A stretch of 12,184 nt of DNA from an uncultured Collinsella sp. (lineage in GTDB: Bacteria; Actinomycetota; Coriobacteriia; Coriobacteriales; Coriobacteriaceae), in the NCBI GenBank assembly GCA_902494295.1, contig CABUSL010000050.1:1-12184 (forward strand), written 5' to 3'. A program made the position numbers and the translations under genes. The notes under the pieces are model-generated. The model made no database searches. It was given only the letters and a program-made list of their open reading frames with translations, and had not been told where the DNA came from. Position 1 is the stretch's first letter. Each line of letters starts with the position of its first letter. Of the stretch, positions 5,373 to 12,184 are shown one piece after another.

Positions 5373-6479
5373 ATGACCATGTTCGCCCGCGATCTTTCCG
5401 TCGCGCACTACCGCAGTTTCGAGAGCTATCGTCTTGCCCTGGACGAGGGCGTGACGATACTTGCGGGACCCAACGCGGCGGGAAAGACCAATCTCATAGA
5501 GGCTCTGCAGCTGCTGACGAGCGGCGCCTCGTTTAGGCATCCGACCGCAGCCGAGCTCGTCCATGATGGCGTGGGCTCGTGCAAGATCGAGCTGAGGCTC
5601 GAGGGCGACGGCCGCGTACTTGATATGGGATTGAGCGCGGAGGACGGTAAACGCTCGTTTAGCCGCAACGGCAAGAGATGCTCTGCCGCCGGTGTGCGCG
5701 GGGTTCTGCCGAGCGTGCTGTTTTGCCCCGACCATCTGGACATGGTTAAGCGAGGCGCCAGTGTGCGCCGCGCCGCCCTCGACGACTTTGGCATGCAACT
5801 GAGCGCACGCTATGCCGATCTTGCGAGCACCTATGGTCGCTGCGTGACCCAGCGTAACGCCTTGCTCAAGGAGGCCTGGTGCTGCCGCGAGATGCTCGGC
5901 GCGTGGAACGATTCGATTGCCCGCGCGGGCGCGGCTCTGCTCGTGCACCGGTTGGCCCTGCTCGACCGGCTGGCGGGCCATGTGCGTACTGCCTACGGGC
6001 AAGTGGCGTCCGGTGAGGCCGCCAACGTGACCTATGCGTCCACGCTGGGGGATTTGCCCCAGGTCGATGATCGCGAAGAGATGAAGGGCTGGGCGTACGA
6101 GCGCATGCTGGCTGCCCTTGATGAGCACGCCGACGAGGAAATTCGCCGCGGCGTGACGTTGGTGGGACCGCATCGCGACGAGATTGAGTTTGCTGTGGCG
6201 GGTCGCTCCGCCCGTTCATTTGCCAGCCAAGGTCAGCAGCGAACGTTGGTTCTGGCCTGGAAGGTGGCGGAGGTGGCCGTGGCTCGCGATGTCCTGGGCA
6301 CCGCCCCACTGCTGCTTTTGGACGACGTGATGAGCGAACTCGACGGCGAACGCCGCGGTGCTTTCCTGCGGCTGATCGGCGATGATATCCAGACGGTCAT
6401 AACCACGACCAACCTGGGGTACTTTACCGATGACCTGCTTGATCGAGCCAAGGTGGTGAGCATGGGTGAGACGTGCTAA
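5373..6479 (+). CDS. recF: DNA replication and repair protein RecF
   Basis: RecF is an SMC-like ATPase that, with RecO and RecR, helps load RecA at single-strand gaps. The 368-residue protein has Walker A GPNAAGKTN (32-40), the SMC/ABC signature FASQGQQRTL (283-292), Walker B LLLLDDVMSELD (313-324) and the family motif LVGPHRDE (263-270). The length is normal. ATG at 5373 follows the dnaN stop by 9 bp with almost no ribosome-binding site; a second ATG is two codons on (5379). Translational coupling to dnaN is likely. Its 3' end overlaps the next gene by 14 bp. Confidence 0.96.
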   Translation: MTMFARDLSVAHYRSFESYRLALDEGVTILAGPNAAGKTNLIEALQLLTSGASFRHPTAAELVHDGVGSCKIELRLEGDGRVLDMGLSAEDGKRSFSRNGKRCSAAGVRGVLPSVLFCPDHLDMVKRGASVRRAALDDFGMQLSARYADLASTYGRCVTQRNALLKEAWCCREMLGAWNDSIARAGAALLVHRLALLDRLAGHVRTAYGQVASGEAANVTYASTLGDLPQVDDREEMKGWAYERMLAALDEHADEEIRRGVTLVGPHRDEIEFAVAGRSARSFASQGQQRTLVLAWKVAEVAVARDVLGTAPLLLLDDVMSELDGERRGAFLRLIGDDIQTVITTTNLGYFTDDLLDRAKVVSMGETC

Positions 6480-7029
6480 TTACGAGCGCGAGAGCGAGAC
6501 GGTCGCCTTCAGTGGGTTTTTGAACGCAGAGCGCCAGCGCATCCTGGCGGCTGCGACCCCTGAGCGCCGTGCGCAGATGGAGGCCGCCGAGGAGTCGCGC
6601 GCGGTCTATCGCGCGTGGAACGCGGTGTGCTCGGGCACGCGCGAGGGGCGGCATGTGACGGGCCTGCGCTACCTGCCCGAGTCCAATGAGCTGCTGGTAT
6701 ATCTCGACTCGCCCTCGTGGACGCAGGAAATGACGTTGTTGCGCGAGATCATCCGCGCGCGCATGGAGCGCGCCGGTGCGCATGTGGACGGCCTGGTGTT
6801 CAAAACCACCGCGCCCGGTCACACGCCGCCCGCCGCCAAGGAGCGCCTTCGCCCAGCGGCGACCGAGCGCCCGCCGGCCCCACACGCCGACCTCAGCGAT
6901 GCCGAGCGCACCGAGATTGAGCGCCAAGTGGCGCCCATCGAAGACCAAAAACTGCGCGAGGCCCTCGAGAACGCCATGAGAGCCAGTGCCGAGTGGGCCA
7001 AGGGCGTGCAAAGCAAAAAAGAGCCTTAA
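6466..7029 (+). CDS. dciA: DUF721 / DciA-family protein, probable replicative helicase operator
   Basis: The protein has 187 residues. Residues about 47-114 match the DUF721 fold pattern: a tryptophan early (Trp51, RAWNAVCSG), a strand LLVYLDSPSW (76-85), a helix, and a closing VDGLVFKTT. DciA proteins interact with the replicative helicase DnaB and are thought to help load it in bacteria lacking DnaC or DnaI; the mycobacterial homologue occupies the same place between recF and gyrB. The C-terminal third is Pro/Ala- and charge-rich and probably flexible. GTG at 6466 is chosen because it is the first start in frame and overlaps recF by 14 bp, as in coupled genes. The family call rests on pattern and synteny; sequence conservation in DUF721 is low. 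Confidence 0.8.
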   Translation: MRRANYERESETVAFSGFLNAERQRILAAATPERRAQMEAAEESRAVYRAWNAVCSGTREGRHVTGLRYLPESNELLVYLDSPSWTQEMTLLREIIRARMERAGAHVDGLVFKTTAPGHTPPAAKERLRPAATERPPAPHADLSDAERTEIERQVAPIEDQKLREALENAMRASAEWAKGVQSKKEP

Positions 7030-7055
7030 ATCGCATCTGGTGGCCTTGTAGAGCC

Positions 7056-7085
7056 AAATACCCTCGTTCCCGAGGGTATTTTTTT
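7056..7085 (+). terminator. Rho-independent terminator after dciA
   Basis: A perfect 11-bp stem (AAATACCCTCG at 7056-7066, CGAGGGTATTT at 7071-7081) with a TTCC loop, ending in seven T residues (7079-7085). It closes the recF-dciA transcript 27 bp after the stop. It implies that gyrB has its own promoter in the 49 bp that remain or relies on read-through; no good -35/-10 pair is visible there. Confidence 0.92.
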
Positions 7086-7134
7086 ACGATAAACTAGTAA
7101 GGCTGTACACATTTTCTTGACTGAAGGAGGACGT

Positions 7135-9165
7135 GTGGCAAACGAAAACGATTACGATGGCGGCGAGATTAAGATTCTCGAAGGTCTCGAGGCCGTTCGT
7201 AAGCGCCCGGGCATGTATATCGGCTCGACGAGCGCCAGCGGTCTGCATCACCTGGTGTGGGAGATCGTTGACAACTCCGTCGACGAGGCCATGGCCGGTT
7301 TCTGCACCGAGATCCAGGTGACGGTCCACGCCGACAACTCCATCACGGTCGTCGACAACGGGCGCGGTATCCCCGTCGACGAGCACCCTGTTAAAAAGAT
7401 CCCGACGCTCGAGGTCGTCATGACGATTTTGCACGCCGGCGGTAAGTTCGATAACTCGGCCTATAAGGTCTCGGGCGGCCTGCACGGCGTGGGCATCTCC
7501 GTCGTCAACGCACTGTCCAAGCGCGTGGTCGTTCAGGTTCGTCGCGACGGCAACACCTACGAGATGGAGTTCTCGCGCGGCAAGACCGTCAAGAAGATGG
7601 AGGTCGTGGGCACCTCGGATTCGACGGGCACCACCGTCACCTTCTGGCCCGACGACGAGATCTTCGAGACCTGCATTTACGATTTCGATACGCTGCACAA
7701 CCGTCTGCAGGAGACGGCGTTCCTCAATAAGAACCTCAAAATCGTGCTGACTGACGAGCGCGAGTCTACTCCCCACGTGGAGGAGTTTTGCTACGAGGGC
7801 GGCATCATCGACTTCGTCAAGTTCCTTAACGAGGGCAAGGACGTCCCCGAGGCCTTTAAGGAGCCTATCTACATCGAGGGCAAATCGGACCCGGACGCAC
7901 CTGTGGCCAAGATGGGCGAGGTTGAGGTTTCCCTGCAGTGGAATAGCGGCTACGGCGAGAACGTCATGTCGTTTGCCAACGACATCTACACCCCCGAGGG
8001 CGGCATGCACCTTGAGGGCTTCCGCACCGCGCTCACCCGCGTGATCAACGACTATGCGCGCAAGCAGAACCTGCTCAAGGAAAAAGACGCCAATCTGACC
8101 GGCGACGATGTGCGCGAGGGCCTTTCGGCCGTTATCTCGGTCAAGCTGCCCGATCCGCAGTTTGAGGGCCAGACCAAGGCCAAGCTCGGCAGCTCCTATA
8201 TGCGCGCGCTGACGCTCAAGATCGTGACCGACGGCCTCGCCGATTACTTGGAGGAGCATCCCAAGCCCGCCCGCGAGATCGTCAAGAAGGCGCAACAGGC
8301 CTGCAAGGCGCGCAACGCCGCCCGCAAGGCGCGCGAAGCGACCCGTCGCAAGAGCCTGCTCGAGACGGCGTCCCTGCCCGGTAAGCTCGCTGACTGCTCG
8401 GTGCGCGATGCCGAGCTGACCGAGCTCTTCATCGTAGAGGGCGACTCGGCAGGCGGTTCGGCCAAGGACGGCCGTCGCCGAGACATCCAGGCGATTCTGC
8501 CCCTGCGCGGCAAGATTTTGAACGTCGAGCGCGTTGGTGACCATCGCGCGTTCTCGAGTGACACCATCCAGTCGCTGATTACCGCGATCGGCTGCGGCGT
8601 CACGACGAGTGCCGGCGACGGCGGCGATTTCGATATCACCAAGGCGCGCTACCACAAGATCATCATCATGACCGATGCAGACGTCGACGGCGCGCATATC
8701 CGCATCCTGCTGCTGACGTTCTTCTACAAGTACATGCGTCCGCTGATCGATGCCGGCTACGTCTATGTTGCCTGCCCGCCCATCTTTGGCATTAAGGTGC
8801 GCAACAAGATCCACTACGTGTATCCCAACGGCCGCCAGCCCGAAGACGAGATCCTGCGCGATACCATCCAGAGTCTGGGCCTGAACCCCGATGATAACGA
8901 CGAGGACGGCAAGGCCAAGGACGGCAAGATCACCAAAAAGCGCAAGGGCTATACCGTCCAGCGCTACAAGGGCCTGGGCGAGATGGACCCCAAACAGCTT
9001 GCCTCGACGACGATGGACCCAAAGACCCGCATTCTGCAGCGTGTGTCGATCGAGGACGCCGTGGTGGCGGACCGCGCCGTGCGCGAGCTGATGGGTTCCG
9101 AGGTCGGCTATCGCCGCGAGTACATCGAGAAGCATGCACATGATGCACGATTCCTTGACGCTTAA
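7135..9165 (+). CDS. gyrB: DNA gyrase subunit B
   Basis: GyrB supplies the ATPase and TOPRIM parts of gyrase, the type II topoisomerase that introduces negative supercoils. From the GTG at 7135 the product has 676 residues, the shorter GyrB form typical of Gram-positives. The GHKL ATPase shows EIVDN (43-47), DNGRGIP (74-80) and GGLHGVG (114-120). The TOPRIM domain has EGDSAGG (from Glu435) and DADVDG (514-519). A short charged insert, rich in Asp and Lys, precedes the C-terminal RYKGLGEM motif. An in-frame TTG at 7117 is open, but the AAGGAGG ribosome-binding site at 7124-7130 lies between it and the GTG, so GTG 7135 is preferred. The gyrA neighbour 11 bp downstream separates it from the similar parE. 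Confidence 0.96.
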   Translation: MANENDYDGGEIKILEGLEAVRKRPGMYIGSTSASGLHHLVWEIVDNSVDEAMAGFCTEIQVTVHADNSITVVDNGRGIPVDEHPVKKIPTLEVVMTILHAGGKFDNSAYKVSGGLHGVGISVVNALSKRVVVQVRRDGNTYEMEFSRGKTVKKMEVVGTSDSTGTTVTFWPDDEIFETCIYDFDTLHNRLQETAFLNKNLKIVLTDERESTPHVEEFCYEGGIIDFVKFLNEGKDVPEAFKEPIYIEGKSDPDAPVAKMGEVEVSLQWNSGYGENVMSFANDIYTPEGGMHLEGFRTALTRVINDYARKQNLLKEKDANLTGDDVREGLSAVISVKLPDPQFEGQTKAKLGSSYMRALTLKIVTDGLADYLEEHPKPAREIVKKAQQACKARNAARKAREATRRKSLLETASLPGKLADCSVRDAELTELFIVEGDSAGGSAKDGRRRDIQAILPLRGKILNVERVGDHRAFSSDTIQSLITAIGCGVTTSAGDGGDFDITKARYHKIIIMTDADVDGAHIRILLLTFFYKYMRPLIDAGYVYVACPPIFGIKVRNKIHYVYPNGRQPEDEILRDTIQSLGLNPDDNDEDGKAKDGKITKKRKGYTVQRYKGLGEMDPKQLASTTMDPKTRILQRVSIEDAVVADRAVRELMGSEVGYRREYIEKHAHDARFLDA

Positions 9166-9176
9166 GAGGAGGTAAC

Positions 9177-11918
9177 GTGGCAGACGATATCAACAATAAC
9201 GAGGGTATGGACGAGGCCGGCGATGCCGGTATGCCCGATGATCTGAAGCGCCTGCTTGCCCGTGCTGAGCAGGGCGAGGACGGCGATCCGGACGCCTATA
9301 ACCCCGATGCCGATGATGATGAGGAAGAGGACGACGACGGTGAGCTCGAGGAGAGCTTTGGCGAAGTCGATCGTGGCGCCTCGGCCGGCGAGGACATCAA
9401 CGGCGGCCAGCTCCAGATTTCGGAGTTCGGTCGCGAGATGAAGCAGTCGTTCATCGAGTATTCGATGTCGGTTATCACAGCGCGTGCCCTGCCGGACGTG
9501 CGCGACGGCTTAAAGCCGGTACACCGCCGCATCCTGTACGCGATGAACGAGAGCGGCATCTACCCCAACCGCCCACACAAAAAGTCGGCCTGGACGGTTG
9601 GCGAAGTTATCGGTAAGTACCACCCGCACGGTGACTCTGCGGTCTACGAGGCCATGGTCCGCCTGGCGCAGTGGTTCTCCATGCGCACGCCGCTCATCGA
9701 CGGTCACGGCAACTTCGGTAACATCGACGGCGACGGCGCGGCGGCCATGCGTTACACCGAGAGCCGCCTGGCAAAGCCCGCCATGGAACTGCTGCGCGAC
9801 CTGCAGAAGGATACCGTCGACTGGCAGCCCAACTACGACGAATCGCTCGCCGAGCCCGTGGCGCTGCCTGCGCGCTTCCCCAACCTGCTGGTTAACGGCA
9901 GCCAAGGCATCGCCGTCGGCATGGCCACCAACATCGCCCCGCATAACCTCACCGAGGCGATCGAGGCCACCTGCTACCTGATCGACAACCCCGACGCCAC
10001 CGTCGACGAGCTCATGCAGATCATGCCCGGTCCGGACTTCCCCACCGGCGCCATCATCATGGGCAGCGCCGGCATTAAGCAGAGCTACGAGACCGGTCGC
10101 GGCTCCATTACCGTGCGCGCCAAGGCACACGTGGAGTCCACCAAGACCGGCCGCAGCCGCCTGGTCTTTACCGAGATTCCCTACATGGTCAACAAGGGCA
10201 CCCTGCAGGAGAAGATCGCCCAGCTCGTCAACGACAAGCGCATCGAGGGTATCTCGGATATGCGCGATGAGTCCAACCAGAAGGGCATCCGTCTGGTCAT
10301 CGAGCTCAAGAAGGGCGTCATTCCGCAGGTCGTGCTCAACAATCTGTATAAGTACACCTCGCTGCAGACGACCTTTGGCGCCAACAACCTGGCACTCGTC
10401 AACGGCGTTCCCAAATGCCTGAGCCTGCGCGAGATGCTGCAGCACTACATCGACCACCAGGTCGACGTCGTTACCCGCCGCACCCGCTTCGACCTTAAGA
10501 AGGCCCAGGCCCGCGCGCATATCCTCGAGGGTTACCTGATGGCTCTCGACCATATCGACGAGGTCATTAGCATCATCCGCTCCTCGCAGACCGACTCCGA
10601 GGCCAGCAGCCGCCTGATCGAGCGCTTTGGTTTTACGCCCGAACAGACCACGGCCATCCTCGAGATGAAGCTGCGCCGCCTGACCGGCCTGGAGCGCGAC
10701 AAGATCCAAGAAGAGTTGGACGGCCTGCGCCGCGCCATCGCCTACTACGAGGACCTGCTGGCGCATGAGGAGAAGATCCTGGGCGTCATCAAGGAAGAGA
10801 TGCGCGAGATCTCCAAGAAGTTTGGCGACAAGCGCCGCACCGAGATCAGCCAGGTTGAGAAGGACCTGGATGTCGAGGACCTCATCGCCGACGAGGACAT
10901 GGTCGTGACCATCACCCACACCGGCTATGTCAAGCGTATCCCGGTGGCTGCCTACCGCGCCCAGAAGCGCGGCGGCAAGGGCGTATCGGGCGTCAACCTC
11001 AAAGAGGACGACGTTATCGACGAGATGTTCATCGCGTCCACGCACGAGTACGTGCTGTTCTTCTCGAGCAAGGGCAAGGTCTATCGACTGAAGGTGCACG
11101 AGCTGCCGGTGGGTACGCGCCAGGCGCGCGGTACCGCGATCGTCAACCTGCTGCCCTTCGAGGAGGGCGAGAAGATCGCGAGCGTCATCAGCTGCCGCGA
11201 GTTCCCGGCCGACGAGTACCTGATGTTTGCCACCGAGAGCGGCATGGTCAAGAAGACCGTGATGAGCGCATATGACCGCAGCCGTCGCGACGGCCTGATC
11301 GCTATCAACCTGCGTGACGACGACGCGCTGCTGAACGTGCGCCGCGTGCGCGAGGGCGACAAGATTATCCTGGCCACCACCGCGGGCAAGGCGATCATGT
11401 TCTCCGAGGAGCAGGTGCGCGCCACCGGCCGCGATACCAGCGGCGTTCGCGGCATTAGCATGAAGGACGGCGTGAGCGTTCTGGGCATGGAAGTCACTAA
11501 CGGCAACGGCGATCTGTTCGTCATCACCGAGCGCGGCTACGGCAAGCGCACGCCGGTCGCGGACTACCCGGAGCAGAATCGCGGCGGTCAGGGCGTCTAC
11601 ACCATTCAAATGACCGAGCGTAAGGGTAACCTCGCGGCCATGAAGACGGTGGGCCCGCAGCACGAGCTGTTCATCGTGACGGAGGGCGCGACGGTCATTC
11701 GCGTCAAGACCGACGAGATCAGCCAGACCGGCCGCGCCACCCAGGGCGTCAAGATGATGACCGTCGACGACAACGACCGCGTATGCGCCGTAGCCCGCAT
11801 GACGGCAGCCAAAGAGAAGCCCGAAGGCGAAGCAACAGAAGACGGTTCTGCCCCCGAAGAAGCCCCAGTCGATCTAGGCGATGGCAACGACATGCCAGAA
11901 GATCTCCTAGACGAGTAA
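9177..11918 (+). CDS. gyrA: DNA gyrase subunit A with acidic N-terminal extension
   Basis: GyrA cleaves and rejoins DNA and wraps it for supercoiling. The catalytic tyrosine is Tyr193 (AAMRYTESRL), equivalent to E. coli Tyr122, so everything is offset by 71 residues. The quinolone-determining region reads HPHGDSAVYEAM with Ser154 and Glu158 at the E. coli 83 and 87 positions; Ser/Glu is the usual sensitive form in many Gram-positives. The GyrA-box QKRGGKG (596-602) shows this is gyrase rather than ParC. Residues 1-75 form an extra, strongly acidic leader with a run of Asp/Glu at 44-59, and the last 35 residues are also acidic. GTG at 9177 follows a strong GAGGAGG (9166-9172), so the extension is translated unless an internal start is used. 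It is cotranscribed with gyrB. Confidence 0.97.
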   Translation: MADDINNNEGMDEAGDAGMPDDLKRLLARAEQGEDGDPDAYNPDADDDEEEDDDGELEESFGEVDRGASAGEDINGGQLQISEFGREMKQSFIEYSMSVITARALPDVRDGLKPVHRRILYAMNESGIYPNRPHKKSAWTVGEVIGKYHPHGDSAVYEAMVRLAQWFSMRTPLIDGHGNFGNIDGDGAAAMRYTESRLAKPAMELLRDLQKDTVDWQPNYDESLAEPVALPARFPNLLVNGSQGIAVGMATNIAPHNLTEAIEATCYLIDNPDATVDELMQIMPGPDFPTGAIIMGSAGIKQSYETGRGSITVRAKAHVESTKTGRSRLVFTEIPYMVNKGTLQEKIAQLVNDKRIEGISDMRDESNQKGIRLVIELKKGVIPQVVLNNLYKYTSLQTTFGANNLALVNGVPKCLSLREMLQHYIDHQVDVVTRRTRFDLKKAQARAHILEGYLMALDHIDEVISIIRSSQTDSEASSRLIERFGFTPEQTTAILEMKLRRLTGLERDKIQEELDGLRRAIAYYEDLLAHEEKILGVIKEEMREISKKFGDKRRTEISQVEKDLDVEDLIADEDMVVTITHTGYVKRIPVAAYRAQKRGGKGVSGVNLKEDDVIDEMFIASTHEYVLFFSSKGKVYRLKVHELPVGTRQARGTAIVNLLPFEEGEKIASVISCREFPADEYLMFATESGMVKKTVMSAYDRSRRDGLIAINLRDDDALLNVRRVREGDKIILATTAGKAIMFSEEQVRATGRDTSGVRGISMKDGVSVLGMEVTNGNGDLFVITERGYGKRTPVADYPEQNRGGQGVYTIQMTERKGNLAAMKTVGPQHELFIVTEGATVIRVKTDEISQTGRATQGVKMMTVDDNDRVCAVARMTAAKEKPEGEATEDGSAPEEAPVDLGDGNDMPEDLLDE

Positions 11919-11958
11919 GAGGCTCTAGCTGGTAAAAATCATCAGACCCCATATATCG

Positions 11959-11991
11959 GCGGTCGGCGCACTGCGCGCCGACCGCTTTTTT
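11959..11991 (+). terminator. Rho-independent terminator after gyrA
   Basis: GCGGTCGGCGC (11959-11969) and GCGCCGACCGC (11975-11985) form a perfect 11-bp GC-rich stem with a 5-nt loop, followed by six T residues (11986-11991). It lies 40 bp after the gyrA stop and ends the gyrBA operon. Its T-tract is also the outer edge of the long inverted repeat that follows. Confidence 0.93.
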
Positions 11992-12056
11992 GAAAACCTT
12001 TGAACCCCACGTCGCCCCCGGCTGCCCGGCGGCATGCGAAGTCGATCGCGAGTTCC

Positions 12057-12092
12057 GCACGAGCAGGAGAGCACTTAATGTGCTCTCCGTGC
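12057..12092 (+). repeat. Inner hairpin within the long inverted repeat
   Basis: GGAGAGCAC (12066-12074) pairs with GTGCTCTCC (12080-12088) around a TTAAT loop. The stem continues with GCAC (12057-12060) pairing GTGC (12089-12092) across a 5-nt bulge, GAGCA. It sits near the centre of the 185-bp repeat. Confidence 0.75.
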
Positions 12093-12113
12093 GAGCAGGA
12101 CTGTCCGAGCAGG
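12061..12113 (+). repeat. Three direct GAGCAGG repeats in the centre of the long inverted repeat
   Basis: GAGCAGG occurs at 12061-12067, 12093-12099 and 12107-12113, each preceded by C. The first two extend to CGAGCAGGA. Spacing is irregular (32 and 14 bp), so this is not a regular tandem array. Confidence 0.6.
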
Positions 12114-12164
12114 CGACTTCGCATGCCGCCGGGCAGCCGGGGGCGACACCCCTCAAAGATTTTC

Positions 12165-12180
12165 AAAAAAGTTGTTGACG
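12165..12180 (+). promoter_or_regulatory. Possible A-tract and -35 element of a promoter beyond the window
   Basis: AAAAAA (12165-12170) is followed by TTGACG (12175-12180), five of six bases of the -35 consensus, only 4 bp from the end of the window. An A-tract just before a good -35 is common upstream of stable-RNA genes, and tRNA or rRNA genes follow gyrA in some actinobacteria. The -10 is outside the window. Confidence 0.35.
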
Positions 12181-12184
12181 CGCG

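Larger units (their letters stand above)
11986..12170. repeat. 185-bp composite inverted repeat downstream of gyrA
   Basis: The core arms are 34 bp and perfectly complementary (12011-12044 and 12114-12147). Outside them a second pair, TTTTTTGAAAACCTTTGA (11986-12003) and its mirror (12153-12170), matches at 17 of 18 bases; the linkers between outer and inner arms are 7 and 5 nt. The 69-nt middle holds a smaller hairpin and three GAGCAGG copies. No protein-coding gene is convincing here. It could be a miniature mobile or palindromic repeat element, or the DNA for a long structured RNA. No target duplication beyond the arms can be recognised. Confidence 0.85.

Noticed and set aside
4005..6173. 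722-codon open frame on the minus strand opposite dnaN and recF, with similar long ones at 7084-9141 and 9510-11663
   Set aside because: Long antisense frames are expected opposite GC-rich genes with strong codon bias; the products are His/Gly/Leu-rich without domains, while the plus-strand genes are certain.
7117..7134. TTG start giving GyrB six more residues
   Set aside because: The ribosome-binding site AAGGAGG lies inside this stretch and points to GTG at 7135.
9633..9650. Glu at the GyrA position equal to E. coli Asp87 as a quinolone-resistance change
   Set aside because: Ser-then-Glu at positions 83/87 is the normal sensitive state in many Gram-positives, so no resistance is inferred.
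11990..12178. Small open frames on both strands through the post-gyrA repeat
   Set aside because: They follow from the palindrome (both strands read nearly the same peptides), start at the terminator T-tract and have no ribosome-binding site.

Overview
This window is the replication-origin region of a high-GC Gram-positive chromosome. Gene order, the divergent DnaA, frequent GTG starts and DciA after recF fit the class Coriobacteriia (Actinomycetota), most likely Collinsella or a close relative. That assignment rests on recognition of gene order and protein character; no search was run.

Layout. Leftward from the origin run rpmH (L34), rnpA (RNase P protein) and the start of yidD, cut by the window edge. 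They form one leftward operon with a clear promoter at 656-685. Rightward run a gene for an unnamed GHKL ATPase with a long glutamine-rich segment and a winged-helix C-terminus, then dnaA, dnaN, recF, dciA (DUF721), gyrB and gyrA. A strong hairpin terminator separates dciA from gyrB and another follows gyrA. A 185-bp near-perfect inverted repeat starts in the T-tract of the gyrA terminator and ends beside a TTGACG that may be the -35 of a promoter beyond the window.

Origin signals. The window holds a family of 9-mers, best written TTTTC(A/G)ACA, that look like altered DnaA boxes. One 12-mer, AGTTTTCAACAG, occurs four times: twice upstream of the ATPase gene, once inside that gene, and once inverted just after dnaA. 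In front of dnaN two abutting boxes lead into five trinucleotides (CTA TTA CTA TTA TTA) and an AT-rich stretch, the layout of a DnaA-trio unwinding system. A near-match to the ParB site parS lies inside the dnaA linker. DnaA carries Asn-His-Ser where E. coli has the DNA-reading Asp-His-Thr, which may explain the changed box.

How the genes work together. DnaA opens the origin, DciA is expected to help load the replicative helicase, DnaN is the sliding clamp, RecF acts in gap repair, and GyrB/GyrA remove supercoils. The ATPase cotranscribed with dnaA is the least understood gene and the best candidate here for an undescribed replication or origin-organisation factor.
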